A DNA stretch of 64,000 nucleotides from Bacillus sp. BHET2 (lineage in GTDB: Bacteria; Bacillota; Bacilli; Bacillales; Bacillaceae_B): positions 1,612,001 to 1,676,000 of the forward strand of contig NZ_VCQN01000001.1 of the NCBI RefSeq assembly GCF_005938125.1, given 5' to 3'. The notes beneath the pieces are model-generated. The model was not told the DNA's origin and did no database searches. It saw only the letters and a list, made by a program, of their open reading frames with translations. Below, in pieces: positions 10,423 through 19,890 of this stretch (position 1 is its first letter; each line of letters opens with the position of its first letter). Position numbers and translations under genes: made by a program.

Positions 10423-11166
10423 TTATAACTCTTTCTCATGTAAGGAAAAGTAAGAAGCAAACTTCACACCAAGAGATCCACGCTTTTCAGGTAGTACAAA
10501 GAATAGATCTGTCGATGTTCCATTTTGTAAACGCTCCGTATATATATCTTTTATGAGAGTGAACTGATTTTTATAACGGTTTAGAGTAGTTGGTTGAACA
10601 ATATATAGGGGAATGGAAATGGTTTTGAATACTTCATAGTCCAGAGATTGTCGGGAAATGAATGTCTCACATTCTTCTTCCCTTACTCCAAGCGTCTGAG
10701 ATAATTCTTTTATCACTTTCTTATAAAAGAATTTCTGTTCCCTCTCTTGTTCAAGATGGTCATATATTGATACGCATGGTGCGAACATGACTGCACTCCT
10801 TATATCTTGTTCCATTTTAGGATACAGATTTTTCAACACTAGCGCTCCCATTCCTTCTGCCAGTATATGAATCTTCCCATTGATGATTTCATTTCGCTTT
10901 ACATGCTGATAAAGCCGTTTGGCCAGTTGAACAGCCTTATTGCTCCCCCAATTCGCCCCGTAGAGATTACTATAATACACAATATACCCTTTGAACGTCA
11001 GGTCCTGAATCCACTTGTGACGTGCCTCGTGCTGAATCCAAAAGCTGCTCTTATTATCTACATAGTGATGAGAGTCCCCAATAATCATGACAGCGAACCC
11101 GTTTGGACGTTCAGGATAATGAACCATGCACCACTCTTGCTCTAATTGAAACAATCGCTGATACAT
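10423..11166 (-). CDS. yjaU: Alpha/beta-hydrolase-like protein, YjaU
   Basis: 247 residues. The middle carries a possible nucleophile-elbow region (IHILAEGMGALVLKNLYP), in which the usual Gly-X-Ser-X-Gly reads AEGMGA, so the nucleophile Ser is missing and the protein may be a non-catalytic hydrolase fold. The start at 11166 is chosen because AAGGAG lies 8 nt upstream. Forms an operon with yjaV. The name rests on synteny. Confidence 0.65.
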   Translation of the reverse strand: MYQRLFQLEQEWCMVHYPERPNGFAVMIIGDSHHYVDNKSSFWIQHEARHKWIQDLTFKGYIVYYSNLYGANWGSNKAVQLAKRLYQHVKRNEIINGKIHILAEGMGALVLKNLYPKMEQDIRSAVMFAPCVSIYDHLEQEREQKFFYKKVIKELSQTLGVREEECETFISRQSLDYEVFKTISIPLYIVQPTTLNRYKNQFTLIKDIYTERLQNGTSTDLFFVLPEKRGSLGVKFASYFSLHEKEL

Positions 11167-11430
11167 TTGAATTTCTCCTTTTACATAGTAAGTCATTATA
11201 GTTTATGTAAGGAGACAACTTTGGTAAGGAAGAAAGCCCAATCATGCATGCATATTTATGAATAATTGGATGTTCCCTTCGAATTCATCAGTGATGATAC
11301 GAAAATGATAAGGTTTACATTTCACAGATTAGTCATTTATTAATTGATTGAGCTGTGGTAAAATAAAAAAGATTGAAATTGGTTACAACCTGCTAATTTA
11401 GTTGATTACATAGGAATGAGGTGCCTTGCC

Positions 11431-11613
11431 GTGAGATTTTTTTGGATGTTTTTCTGGGCTTTTGCTCTGAGTGAAATGTTAACTTACGTTGTAAGCTCTA
11501 TGAATGGACTTGAATTCCATTTTCAAACAGGATTGATACTATCCGTTTGTGTAACAGTATTAGTGTTTCTTATCACACTTGTTATTCCCAACGAGCCAGT
11601 TGAAAAGCACTAA
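11431..11613 (+). CDS. yjzD: Small membrane protein YjzD (DUF2929)
   Basis: 60 residues with two hydrophobic segments (FFWMFFWAFALSEMLTYVV and TGLILSVCVTVLVFLITLVI), ending in a short polar tail. It matches the DUF2929 small membrane proteins such as YjzD. The start is placed at the GTG at 11431 with AGGTG 7 nt upstream, which makes the protein begin M-R-F-F-W; an ATG five codons earlier lacks a clear ribosome binding site. A possible extended -10 element, TGGTAAAAT, lies at 11356-11364. Function unknown. Confidence 0.75.
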   Translation: MRFFWMFFWAFALSEMLTYVVSSMNGLEFHFQTGLILSVCVTVLVFLITLVIPNEPVEKH

Positions 11614-11642
11614 AAAAAGCAGCCAGATGCGGCTGCTTTTTT
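11614..11642. terminator. Bidirectional terminator between yjzD and clpB
   Basis: AAGCAGCC pairs with GGCTGCTT around a 6-nt loop; A and T runs flank both sides. Confidence 0.9.
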
Positions 11643-11644
11643 AA

Positions 11645-14236
11645 TTATTCAATTGTTAATCCATTTTCCCCGGCATCGATGGTGATGGTTTGATTAGGCT
11701 TGATGTTACCGGCAATTAATTCCCGTGCAAGTTTCGTCTCGATTTCTCTCTGGAGGTACCTCTTTAATGGCCTTGCACCATATACTGGATCATATGCTGA
11801 TTGGGCAATGAATTCTTTCGCTGCTTCTGTGAGGGACAGGTTGATCTGTTGATCGGCTACCCGTTGTTGTAAGTCTTCTATGAGCTTATCAATGATTACC
11901 TTTATATTTTGAATGGTTAATGGTTTAAAGAGAATAATATCATCCACCCTATTAAGAAACTCTGGTCGAAACGAGGAACGCAGCTGCCCCATCACCAGAT
12001 TCTTCGTGTCATCGTCAATCTCTCCTTCCCCTTTATTCCGTTCCAGTAAATGAGAGGACCCAATATTGGATGTCATGATGATCACTGTGTTTTTGCAATC
12101 AATGGTTCTACCTTGCGAGTCGGTGATCCGCCCATCGTCAAGCATTTGCAAAAGGATGTTGAAGACTTCGGGATGGGCCTTTTCTATTTCATCCAATAAT
12201 AGGACTGAATACGGTTTTCGCCTGATTGCTTCTGTCAGCTGACCGCCTTCTTCGTACCCTACATATCCTGGTGGTGCACCAATCAAGCGGGATACAGCAT
12301 GCTTTTCCATGTACTCAGACATATCTATTCGTATCATCTGGTCCTCACTATCAAATAGGGTTTGGGCGAGTGTCTTTGCAAGCTCTGTTTTCCCTACTCC
12401 TGTTGGCCCTAAGAATATAAATGAACCAATTGGCCTGTTTGGATCCTTGATCCCTGCCCTCGCACGAATAACCGCATCGCTCACTAATTGAACAGCCTCA
12501 TCCTGACCAATCACCCGTTCATGAAGGATCCAATCAAGCTTTAATAGCTTTTCTCTTTCCCCTTCTACAAGCTTGGTCACAGGTATACCGGTCCATCTGG
12601 CTACAATATTAGCGACTTCTTCTTCCGTCACTTCTTCCCGCAGCAGACGCCCTTCTTGCCCCTTCATCATGTCCTTTTCAACTGATTCCAGCTCTTTTTC
12701 CATCGCTGGAATCCGGCCATGTCTTAGCTCAGCCGCTTTATTGAGATCATAATTGCTCTCTGCTTCTTCTAACAGACGTCGCAATTTTTCCAGTTCTTCC
12801 CTCTTCCCCTGAACGATTCCTATGCTTTCTTTTTCCTGCTGCCACTTTAACTTCATCGCATTGGCCTTTTCCTTCAGATTACTTAAATCTTCACGGATGC
12901 GTTCGAGTCTCTCGAGACTGGCAGGATCTTTTTCCTTATTTAATGCGGCTTCCTCAATTTCAAGCTGCATCACTTTACGAGTCACTTCGTCCAGTTCAGA
13001 CGGCATAGAGTCAATTTCTGTGCGGATCATAGCACACGCTTCATCGATCAAGTCAATAGCTTTGTCCGGGAGGAAGCGGTCTGAAATATAGCGATCAGAC
13101 AATCTTGATGCCGCAACAATGGACCGATCATGAATATTGACGCCATGATGGATTTCAAATCGTTCTTTTAACCCTCTCAAGATGGATATCGTATCTTCCA
13201 CATTCGGCTCCTGTACGAGCACCTGTTGAAAGCGTCGTTCAAGTGCAGGATCCTTTTCGATATACTTTCGATATTCGTTTAGAGTTGTAGCCCCAATACA
13301 ATGGAGCTCCCCTCTTGCAAGCATCGGTTTCAGGATATTTCCTGCATCCATGGCTCCCTCTGTTTTACCTGCACCAACAATCGTATGGAGCTCATCAATG
13401 AATAGAAGAATCCGACCTTCACTTTTCTTCACTTCTTGTAATACAGCCTTTAAGCGTTCCTCAAACTCCCCCCTGAACTTTGCACCAGCAACCAATGAGC
13501 TCATATCCAATTCAAAAATGGTTTTATCCTTTAATCCTTCCGGAACATCTTTTCTGACGATCCGCTGTGCGAGCCCTTCAACGATAGCCGTCTTCCCTAC
13601 ACCAGGCTCACCGATTAAGACAGGGTTATTTTTCGTTTTACGGGAAAGGATCCGAATGACATGGCGAATTTCACTATCTCTTCCGATAACAGGATCAATT
13701 CTTCCTGATTTGACATCAGCTACAAGATCCCTGCCATATTTTTTTAATGCTTCATATTTCACTTCCGGGTTTTGTGTTGTCACTTTACTCCCTCCTCTTA
13801 TCTCTTCAATAATGACTAATACGTCCTTTTCTGTTACTTTATGTTTTGATAAGTAAGTGTTAATCTTGTGATTCTTTTGCTTCCATAACGAAATGGCGAG
13901 ATGTTCAATCGAGATGTAATCATCTTCCCAGTTGTTCTTTAGGTGATCGCTGTCTTGAAAGAGCTGATGAATATCCCTGGAGAGAAACTGTCCATATTGG
14001 ATACCCTCCCCCTCTACGACAGGAATCTCGTTTAATCTGTCTTCTATCCACTTCATCAAGTCCTCCAGGTTGATCCCTGCTCGTTCATAAATCCTGCCGA
14101 GGAAGCTGTCTCCTGAACTAAGAAGCGACTTCCATAAGTGTAGAATGCTAATATCTGTATGTAGTTTTTCCTTGGCGATTTGACCTGAAGAAGCCAAAGC
14201 TTCTTGAATGCCATGAGTCATAGTATCGATATTCAT
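11645..14236 (-). CDS. clpB: ATP-dependent disaggregase ClpB
   Basis: 863 residues, typical of ClpB. Order: N-terminal Clp repeat domain (1-150), AAA+ domain 1 with Walker A GEPGVGKT (about 209-217), a long middle coiled coil (about 405-520, the hallmark separating ClpB from ClpC), and AAA+ domain 2 with GPTGVGKT near 605. It pulls apart protein aggregates with DnaK. The start at 14236 is chosen because GAGGTGG lies 6 nt upstream. A CtsR operator lies directly before it, so it should be heat-induced. B. subtilis 168 lacks clpB, but many other Bacillaceae have it. Confidence 0.95.
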   Translation of the reverse strand: MNIDTMTHGIQEALASSGQIAKEKLHTDISILHLWKSLLSSGDSFLGRIYERAGINLEDLMKWIEDRLNEIPVVEGEGIQYGQFLSRDIHQLFQDSDHLKNNWEDDYISIEHLAISLWKQKNHKINTYLSKHKVTEKDVLVIIEEIRGGSKVTTQNPEVKYEALKKYGRDLVADVKSGRIDPVIGRDSEIRHVIRILSRKTKNNPVLIGEPGVGKTAIVEGLAQRIVRKDVPEGLKDKTIFELDMSSLVAGAKFRGEFEERLKAVLQEVKKSEGRILLFIDELHTIVGAGKTEGAMDAGNILKPMLARGELHCIGATTLNEYRKYIEKDPALERRFQQVLVQEPNVEDTISILRGLKERFEIHHGVNIHDRSIVAASRLSDRYISDRFLPDKAIDLIDEACAMIRTEIDSMPSELDEVTRKVMQLEIEEAALNKEKDPASLERLERIREDLSNLKEKANAMKLKWQQEKESIGIVQGKREELEKLRRLLEEAESNYDLNKAAELRHGRIPAMEKELESVEKDMMKGQEGRLLREEVTEEEVANIVARWTGIPVTKLVEGEREKLLKLDWILHERVIGQDEAVQLVSDAVIRARAGIKDPNRPIGSFIFLGPTGVGKTELAKTLAQTLFDSEDQMIRIDMSEYMEKHAVSRLIGAPPGYVGYEEGGQLTEAIRRKPYSVLLLDEIEKAHPEVFNILLQMLDDGRITDSQGRTIDCKNTVIIMTSNIGSSHLLERNKGEGEIDDDTKNLVMGQLRSSFRPEFLNRVDDIILFKPLTIQNIKVIIDKLIEDLQQRVADQQINLSLTEAAKEFIAQSAYDPVYGARPLKRYLQREIETKLARELIAGNIKPNQTITIDAGENGLTIE

Positions 14237-14253
14237 TACGTTCCACCTCACTC

Positions 14254-14272
14254 CTTGACCTTTATTGACCTT
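14254..14272 (-). promoter_or_regulatory. CtsR operator of clpB
   Basis: The minus strand has the direct heptad repeat AGGTCAATAAAGGTCAAGG: two GGTCAA units with the spacing of the CtsR consensus, between the -10 box and the ribosome binding site. A perfect TATAAT lies at 14280-14285. CtsR represses class III heat-shock genes. Confidence 0.88.
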
Positions 14273-14304
14273 TTCATTTATTATATCCCTATCTATAGAA
14301 AAGG

Positions 14305-14368
14305 AAAAGAAAAAAGGAACAAGGATCCTTCACAGAAGACAAATGGCTTGTCCTGACCGGATCCTTGC
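14305..14368 (-). terminator. Terminator of yjzC
   Basis: On the minus strand AAGGATCC (14359-14366) pairs with GGATCCTT (14321-14328), with further pairing inside, followed by a T-rich run. It insulates clpB from yjzC. Confidence 0.75.
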
Positions 14369-14379
14369 CCCCTAGGGAG

Positions 14380-14559
14380 TTAAGGCTTTCGCGTATAGGT
14401 CCAAAGACGATTATGATTAGAGTTTTCAGGAAACCGGTCCCCTGCATTCAACCGAAGTTTTTGTGGGTTTTTCACCATGCTGCCTGTTTCACCAATTTCG
14501 ATATATTCTCCATTATTAGGTGCCTTATCTCCAGCTCTGAATTGTCGCGATTGTCCCAT
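14380..14559 (-). CDS. yjzC: YjzC family small protein
   Basis: 59 residues, basic and glycine-rich, beginning MGQSRQFRAGDKAPNNGEY. This matches the YjzC-like family of short proteins found across Bacillaceae, of unknown function. AAGGAGG lies 7 nt before the ATG at 14559. In B. subtilis yjzC and yjzD are neighbours; here clpB lies between them. Confidence 0.8.
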   Translation of the reverse strand: MGQSRQFRAGDKAPNNGEYIEIGETGSMVKNPQKLRLNAGDRFPENSNHNRLWTYTRKP

Positions 14560-14685
14560 AGTTACTCCTCCTTTTCGAAGCAATGCTTCCTTCTTATTTT
14601 TCTACAAGAGGGAGCTTTCATGCATACCAGATGAAGGATAAATATAATAAACAAGTTACGGTTCGGTTAACATTCTGAAAAAGGC

Positions 14686-14715
14686 TTTACAGTCTTTCCC
14701 TTTATGGTGTTAAAT
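14686..14715 (+). promoter_or_regulatory. Candidate promoter of uppP
   Basis: TTTACA (14686-14691), an 18-bp spacer and TTAAAT (14710-14715) lie about 40 bp before the start codon. Confidence 0.35.
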
Positions 14716-14752
14716 TAAAAAATGTGGAGAAAAAAAGCTTGGAGGATACACA

Positions 14753-15562
14753 ATGGATTTTTATCTGATTATGAAATATTTGTTTTTAGGGATTTTTCAA
14801 GGGTTTACTGAACCAATCCCGATCTCATCCAGTGGCCATCTGCTGCTTGCTCAGCATTTCCTTGGAATCGATGATGCAACATTAACATTTGAAATGCTGG
14901 TCAATACCGCTTCATTACTTGCTGTACTTATCATTTATCGTGAAGACATCATGCGTCTGATCGTGAATGGATTCGGCTATTTCAAGCATAAAACACCTGA
15001 AACGAAACGTGACTTTCATTTCATTGTATACTTACTCATCGGTACCATACCTGCTGGGGTTATTGGTGTATTATTCGGTGATGTGATTGAAGAACACCTG
15101 ACTTCTGTAGTCACTGTAGGAATTACACTTATTATCACAGGTGTTGCCCTCTGGCTGATCCGTAACCTTAGAGGGAGAAAAAATGACGGAGACTTAAATG
15201 TAAAAGACGCTATCATCATCGGTCTCGCACAGGCGGTTGCCCTCATCCCAGGAATTAGTCGTTCAGGTGCAACGATTGTTGCCGCTATGGCAAGTGGAAT
15301 GAAAGCTGAAACAGCACTGCGCTTCTCATTTCTTCTTTATATACCTGTAAGTGTCGGTGTCATGGTATTTGGAATTAGCGACCTGATGAACGATCCAGAT
15401 TTAGCTTCGAGGGCCATTCCTTATCTTGTTGCATTCATTGCATCACTGATCGCTTCTTACTTCTCTTTGAAGTGGTTCATGAATATTATGGCAAAAGGGA
15501 ACTTGAAATACTTTGCGATTTACTGTGTCGTGGCTGGAGCTGCTGTCCTGATTTTCGCGTAA
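14753..15562 (+). CDS. uppP: Undecaprenyl-diphosphatase UppP (BacA family)
   Basis: 269 residues with about eight membrane segments. It dephosphorylates undecaprenyl pyrophosphate, recycling the lipid carrier for cell-wall synthesis, and can confer tolerance to bacitracin. Both family signatures are visible: the Q/ExxxE region with PISSSGH (residues 16-29) and PGISRSGAT (about 168-176). AGGAGG-like sequence precedes the ATG. It is followed by fnr, but no shared function is apparent. Confidence 0.93.
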   Translation: MDFYLIMKYLFLGIFQGFTEPIPISSSGHLLLAQHFLGIDDATLTFEMLVNTASLLAVLIIYREDIMRLIVNGFGYFKHKTPETKRDFHFIVYLLIGTIPAGVIGVLFGDVIEEHLTSVVTVGITLIITGVALWLIRNLRGRKNDGDLNVKDAIIIGLAQAVALIPGISRSGATIVAAMASGMKAETALRFSFLLYIPVSVGVMVFGISDLMNDPDLASRAIPYLVAFIASLIASYFSLKWFMNIMAKGNLKYFAIYCVVAGAAVLIFA

Positions 15563-15636
15563 ATTTCTCTTCTATCTCTCAGGTCCCTTTGCTAAGCTTG
15601 AATAAATAAACATTTTGATGGAAATGATGTGATCTC

Positions 15637-16329
15637 ATGAGTGAAATAACCGAAGTTCCTTTCGAGATTAGACAATTATTTATAAATTGGGAGTCATTGA
15701 AACACGTGAACAAAGGAAGCTTTTTGTTTCAAGAGGGAAAAACTGCTCACGAGTTATATTTAATCAAAAGCGGACGTGTTCAAATTAGCAAAGTGATTCC
15801 AGATGGACGTGAACTTTCACTTCGCGTATGTTCAAGTGATGATGTCATTGGCGAATTGACTCTATTCAGCAAAGAGGCTTACTACATGCTTAGTGCTAAG
15901 ATCCTTGAAGAAGCGGAAATATACGTAATACCGAAAGCTGTTTTCGAAGAAAGATTGTCAAAAGACAGTGATCTTACGATTAAATGGTTGAAATGGATTC
16001 AACTTCAAAATCAACAAAACCAAACGAAATTTCGCGATCTCATCCTTCATGGAAAAAAAGGAGCCCTGTACTCTACCCTGATCCGTTTGACCAATAGTTA
16101 TGGCAAAATCGTCGATAGAGGAATCCTGATTGATTTGCCTTTAACCAATCAGGAATTGGCCAATTTTTGCGGAACGTCCCGGGAAGTCGTGAACCGGTTA
16201 TTGAGTGGACTGAAGAAAGAAAATGTTCTGGTATGGGAAAAAGGCTACATTACGATTTTTGATTTGATCTTCCTAAAAGAAGCCATTGATTGTGAAAATT
16301 GTCCTGTTTCAATTTGTAGGATTGATTAA
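15637..16329 (+). CDS. fnr: Fnr, Crp-family oxygen-responsive regulator with C-terminal Fe-S cysteines
   Basis: 230 residues: a cyclic-nucleotide-binding-like beta barrel (about 20-120), dimer helix, and a Crp-type helix-turn-helix (LTNQELANFCGTSREVVNRLL, about 170-190). The C-terminus carries Cys219, Cys222 and Cys227 in CENCPVSIC, with the same spacing as Cys227/230/235 of B. subtilis Fnr, which hold a [4Fe-4S] cluster for anaerobic sensing. The GKKGALYSTLIRLTNSYG helix also matches that protein. In B. subtilis fnr is beside narK; here no nitrate genes are near. Role inferred from these residues. Confidence 0.82.
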   Translation: MSEITEVPFEIRQLFINWESLKHVNKGSFLFQEGKTAHELYLIKSGRVQISKVIPDGRELSLRVCSSDDVIGELTLFSKEAYYMLSAKILEEAEIYVIPKAVFEERLSKDSDLTIKWLKWIQLQNQQNQTKFRDLILHGKKGALYSTLIRLTNSYGKIVDRGILIDLPLTNQELANFCGTSREVVNRLLSGLKKENVLVWEKGYITIFDLIFLKEAIDCENCPVSICRID

Positions 16330-16367
16330 GATAAAAGCTGAGAGCACCATCAGTTTACCCACGCTAT

Positions 16368-16409
16368 AAAAAATCCCCTGAGGCTACTTTCTCCTCAGGG
16401 GGTTTTTTA
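16368..16409. terminator. Bidirectional terminator between fnr and yitW
   Basis: CCCCTGAGG (16375-16383) pairs with CCTCAGGGG (16393-16401), with A and T runs on both sides. Confidence 0.9.
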
Positions 16410-16424
16410 TATGCGCATTAGGAA

Positions 16425-16733
16425 TTATCTTATCCCTAATGCGATTTTCGCATAGCGTGACATATTATCTTTGCTCCAAGGTGGATTCCATACGATATCC
16501 ACTTCTGTTTCTTTGACTTCTGGAATATCACCTAAAGCTGTTTTCACCTGTTCGACAATCGTACCGGCAAGTGGGCACCCCATTGAAGTCAGGGTCATGG
16601 TTACTTTCGCTTGTCCTTCTTCGTCTAAATCCACGTCATATACTAAACCTAAATTCACAATGTCTATGCCTAATTCAGGGTCTACAACCTGTTCTAATGC
16701 ACCCATCAAATTATCTTTAAGATCTTGATCCAT
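16425..16733 (-). CDS. yitW: MIP18 / DUF59 family Fe-S assembly factor YitW
   Basis: 102 residues covering a single DUF59 (MIP18) domain: LEQVVDPELGIDIVNLGLVYDV at the start and the conserved Cys in TSMGCPLAG. Proteins of this type (SufT-like) help mature iron-sulfur proteins. Monocistronic, convergent with fnr. The synteny yitW-yitV-yitU agrees with B. subtilis. Confidence 0.88.
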   Translation of the reverse strand: MDQDLKDNLMGALEQVVDPELGIDIVNLGLVYDVDLDEEGQAKVTMTLTSMGCPLAGTIVEQVKTALGDIPEVKETEVDIVWNPPWSKDNMSRYAKIALGIR

Positions 16734-16816
16734 GCTATCACTCCTTTACTTTCTAGGCTTGTTTCTCTCTATATTCATTACTCATCTTAACAAATAAACG
16801 TGTATAAAACAAAAGG

Positions 16817-17590
16817 TTAGGCTGTTAAATGCTTCTCAAACCATTCGACCAGTCCTAACACGGCGTCCCTGGATACTTTATGATCTGCTTTTTCATCTTC
16901 AATGAAGAGAAGTTTGTCTTTATGCTCTTCATAATAAGGCAAAATACTTTCATAGAATTCTCGGGTCAGGTTGAATGGTACAACTTTATCCCGTTTTCCG
17001 TGCCAAAACATAAGCGGCCTGCCTGCGAGTTTTTCAGGTTGAAGACTTAGATCATAATGAGACAATTCATATAACATACTCTTGATTTCTTCTTTGCTGA
17101 ATGAAATATCATACCCCAATGCTTCCACCTGTTCCAACTGGGCTTGAGCAAATTTCACGTATGTAGGATTTCCCATCAACGAAACAGCCGAAGAAATCCA
17201 TTGATATTGCGTCAGTGCTCCCAATGTGATGATACCGCCCATAGAGGTACCCGCAACGCCAATTCCATTAGGTACTACTAAGCCTTTTTCTTCAAAATGC
17301 TCTTTTAGTATCGGTAATTCATGAATGGTGTGTAAGACGATTTTCCAGAAGACTTCGCCTAATTGATGCTCTGATTTTCCCGTCGATCGTTCTCCATGCT
17401 CCAGGGCATCTGGAAGAATGACTCTAAATCCCTTTTCAGCGAGATAGTAGGCATAGTGTAGATTATGTTCTTTCGCACTCGTGAAGCCATGAATGAAAAA
17501 GCAAAGGGGTACCTTCTTATCTATATTCTCTTCCTTCACTAAATGTAAAAATGGAATGGTTTGAATAGTTGATTTATCAACAAGAATCAT
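16817..17590 (-). CDS. yitV: Alpha/beta hydrolase YitV (putative esterase)
   Basis: 257 residues. A complete alpha/beta-hydrolase triad is visible: Ser in GTSMGG, Asp in HGKRDKVVPF and His in KADHKVSRD. The motif CFFIHGFTSAKEHN gives the oxyanion-hole HG. Substrate unknown; dienelactone-hydrolase or prolyl-oligopeptidase-like folds are alternatives. Adjacent and divergent to yitU. Confidence 0.85.
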   Translation of the reverse strand: MILVDKSTIQTIPFLHLVKEENIDKKVPLCFFIHGFTSAKEHNLHYAYYLAEKGFRVILPDALEHGERSTGKSEHQLGEVFWKIVLHTIHELPILKEHFEEKGLVVPNGIGVAGTSMGGIITLGALTQYQWISSAVSLMGNPTYVKFAQAQLEQVEALGYDISFSKEEIKSMLYELSHYDLSLQPEKLAGRPLMFWHGKRDKVVPFNLTREFYESILPYYEEHKDKLLFIEDEKADHKVSRDAVLGLVEWFEKHLTA

Positions 17591-17780
17591 ATATGTTCTC
17601 TCCTTCCTGAATGCATTTCACTTTATTATGATATCCTAGAATTGGTAGTATGTATAATATTTAAACCGTAAGTGTTTGTAAACATTTCTTTAAAATATAG
17701 GTGTAAGCTGTGGACAACATTCAATATCTAACGCTAAACTGAAATAGCCGTAATACCAATAAGATTGGGGATTTGCAAAT

Positions 17781-18596
17781 ATGAACTCACAAGAAAAACA
17801 TTTAATTGTTCTGGATCTAGACGGAACTCTTTTAACCGATGAGAAGAAAATCTCATCTAAAACACACGATATATTAAAAAAAGCCCGCTTAAAAGGGCAT
17901 GAAGTGATGATTGCTACTGGCAGACCCTATCGAGCCAGTGAGTTGTATTATCAACAATTGAAGTTGACGACGCCTATCGTCAACTTCAATGGAGCATTCG
18001 TGCATCATCCAACTGATGATTCTTGGGGTGTCTTTCATGAACCAATGGATTTAAAAGTAGCAAAACAAATCATTGAAGCATGCGATGGGTTTAAATTCCG
18101 AAATATTGTTGCTGAAGTGATGGATGATGTTTATTTACATTATCACGATGAAAAGATCATCGATGTCTTCATGATGGGCAATCCAGCCATTTCAACGGGC
18201 GATATCCGAAATGTCCTGACTGACCATCCTACTTCCATGCTTATCCATGCAGAGGAAGAAGATGTGGCAGACATTCGGGCGCATTTAGATGAAGTTCATG
18301 CGGAACTGATTGATCATCGCAGGTGGGCTGCACCATGGCATATTATTGAAATTGTTAAATCAGGACTGAATAAAGCGGTCGGAATCGAGCGAGTAGCTTC
18401 TTCCTTACATATTCCACAGGAGAGAATCATTGCATTCGGAGATGAGGATAACGATCTTGAAATGCTTGAATACGCAGGAACAGGCGTTGCAATGGGCAAT
18501 GCTATCGACCCTCTTAAAGACATTGCGAACGAAGTGACACATTCTAATGAAGAAGATGGCATCGGCCGTTACCTTCAAAACCGTTTTAATCTGTAA
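17781..18596 (+). CDS. yitU: HAD-superfamily (Cof / type IIB) phosphatase YitU
   Basis: 271 residues. HAD motif I is DLDGTLL (about residues 11-17), motif II MIATGRPYR and motif IV GDEDNDLEML near the C-terminus, with the C2B cap between motifs II and III. B. subtilis YitU dephosphorylates the riboflavin precursor ARPP; the family also acts on many sugar phosphates, so substrate assignment is tentative. No obvious promoter beyond the AT-rich 190-bp gap shared with yitV. Confidence 0.85.
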   Translation: MNSQEKHLIVLDLDGTLLTDEKKISSKTHDILKKARLKGHEVMIATGRPYRASELYYQQLKLTTPIVNFNGAFVHHPTDDSWGVFHEPMDLKVAKQIIEACDGFKFRNIVAEVMDDVYLHYHDEKIIDVFMMGNPAISTGDIRNVLTDHPTSMLIHAEEEDVADIRAHLDEVHAELIDHRRWAAPWHIIEIVKSGLNKAVGIERVASSLHIPQERIIAFGDEDNDLEMLEYAGTGVAMGNAIDPLKDIANEVTHSNEEDGIGRYLQNRFNL

Positions 18597-18712
18597 ACTC
18601 TGAATCGACAATGGCAGTGTTGGGTATATATTCTTCCTTTTTTATCTCCCCTTTTAGCCATACTAACAAAGAGCGCATTATGCGTTCCAACTTGCAAAAG
18701 GGGTGGATAGTG

Positions 18713-18862
18713 TTGGGTAGAAATAAATCAAAACGATTTGTACAACAAGGTAAAATTGCTGTATCAAAACATGATGAACGCATTCCGTACCATCTGACTT
18801 ATGCTGAAGCTGAGGCTAAAAAGCTTGCCTCACACGGTGCAGGTTCAGGAGGAATGGAATAA
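18713..18862 (+). CDS. Small basic protein, translationally coupled to the DUF3813 gene
   Basis: About 49 residues: a basic N-terminus (GRNKSKRFVQQGKIAVSKHDE) and an Ala/Glu/Lys helix, ending in Gly-rich residues. I do not recognise its function. GGGGTGG lies 6 nt before the TTG at 18713; the GTG at 18710 is an alternative. The stop codon TAA shares its last base with the ATG of the next gene, so the pair is coupled. Confidence 0.6.
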   Translation: MGRNKSKRFVQQGKIAVSKHDERIPYHLTYAEAEAKKLASHGAGSGGME

Positions 18863-19053
18863 TGAGTAATCCATTATTCCAACAAGCACGCAGCGCTGTA
18901 GCTTCTGCAAAGCAAGCTTGCAGTACGGGAGAAAACGCTCAAATGTCCATTGATAAAGCCAAGAATGCTTTGTCATCTGCTTACGCTAACTCAAATGTTG
19001 AAGAGCAAAAGCAGCTCCACGCTTTTCAGGATGAGTTAAACCGCCTATCATAA
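18862..19053 (+). CDS. DUF3813-like small protein
   Basis: 63 residues, mostly helical and hydrophilic, with Ala/Ser/Lys/Gln-rich repeats (FQQARSAVASAKQAC and KAKNALSSAYANS). This fits the DUF3813 family of short bacillar proteins, often next to yitT/yitS genes; function unknown. It starts by a one-base overlap with the previous stop, and GGAGG lies about 8 nt upstream. Confidence 0.65.
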   Translation: MSNPLFQQARSAVASAKQACSTGENAQMSIDKAKNALSSAYANSNVEEQKQLHAFQDELNRLS

Positions 19054-19061
19054 ACCAGATC

Positions 19062-19098
19062 AAAACAGGGTTGTCCTATCTCGGACAACCCTGTTTTA
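19062..19098. terminator. Bidirectional terminator after the DUF3813 gene
   Basis: A 15-bp perfect stem, AAAACAGGGTTGTCC with GGACAACCCTGTTTT, closes a 6-nt loop; it also ends the convergent BsuPI gene. Confidence 0.92.
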
Positions 19099-19836
19099 TC
19101 ATGGGATAGTGATGACATATGGATGAATGATCTTCCCATCCCCATCATCCCTCTCATATAAATGGATAAACATCTGATCAGTGCTTCCTTTTATCTCTGG
19201 AAGTATTATGGAAAAATCGCTCCAATTAGGTGCTTCTTTATTAACCTTCAGTAACGCTTCTTTCAGCAGCACCCTATGCCCATCCTCCACTGAATAATAA
19301 AAGCTTCCATTCGATACACAGGCTTTTCCGGAAACTGTATACCTCCCTTTAACATGTCGTATATTTACATGTCTAAAAGAGTGATTCTCTTTGGGTACGG
19401 TAAATGAGGTCACAGCCCGTAAAGGATGGTCGAAACCACTTAAATCTTCCCCCATAAACTGAGCTTCTATTGTGTATCTGCCCTCTGGAACACGTTTACC
19501 ATCCTGTGTGTAATCCCATTTTTCTTTCCAGATTTTTGTTCCACCTTTTTTCAAGACAATGTTTTGTAAAGCCTGTAAGAACGATTTCCCCTCACTGTAC
19601 TGATAAACCACTTCCCCCAGGTTATTTTTGATTGTAAAATCAAATATTTGGCTAGTATGGAACGTCAGGTTTTTCTCTCGATCACTATGGTTATAGAGCT
19701 GAAGCCAAATGCCGGTCCCTTCTTCTTCAGGAAAAGACGTTACAGAGAAATTCAGGGGTGTTTTCTCCGCATTGGTGGTCAACGGGAAACTGAAAAGTAT
19801 GAATGTACTAGCGAGTAAATACAATAGTGCCTTCAA
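19099..19836 (-). CDS. Exported protein with BsuPI (intracellular proteinase inhibitor-like) domain
   Basis: 245 residues. A cleavable signal peptide (KALLYLLASTFILFSFPLTTNAE, residues 2-24) precedes a BsuPI-type beta domain: FSVTSFPEEEGTGIWLQLYNHSDREKNLTF, the FDFTIKNNLGEVVYQYS strand pair and the WDYTQDGKRVPEGRYTIEAQF hallmark (about 30-130). The C-terminal 100 residues form a second, unassigned beta region. The family is named for the B. subtilis serine protease inhibitor, but here export makes a surface or medium role likelier. Whether it inhibits anything is unproven. Confidence 0.75.
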   Translation of the reverse strand: MKALLYLLASTFILFSFPLTTNAEKTPLNFSVTSFPEEEGTGIWLQLYNHSDREKNLTFHTSQIFDFTIKNNLGEVVYQYSEGKSFLQALQNIVLKKGGTKIWKEKWDYTQDGKRVPEGRYTIEAQFMGEDLSGFDHPLRAVTSFTVPKENHSFRHVNIRHVKGRYTVSGKACVSNGSFYYSVEDGHRVLLKEALLKVNKEAPNWSDFSIILPEIKGSTDQMFIHLYERDDGDGKIIHPYVITIP

Positions 19837-19890
19837 GGTGATGCCCCTTTCTAAATAGGTTCACCTCTAGTATTTGTTAAAGCCAGGAAT

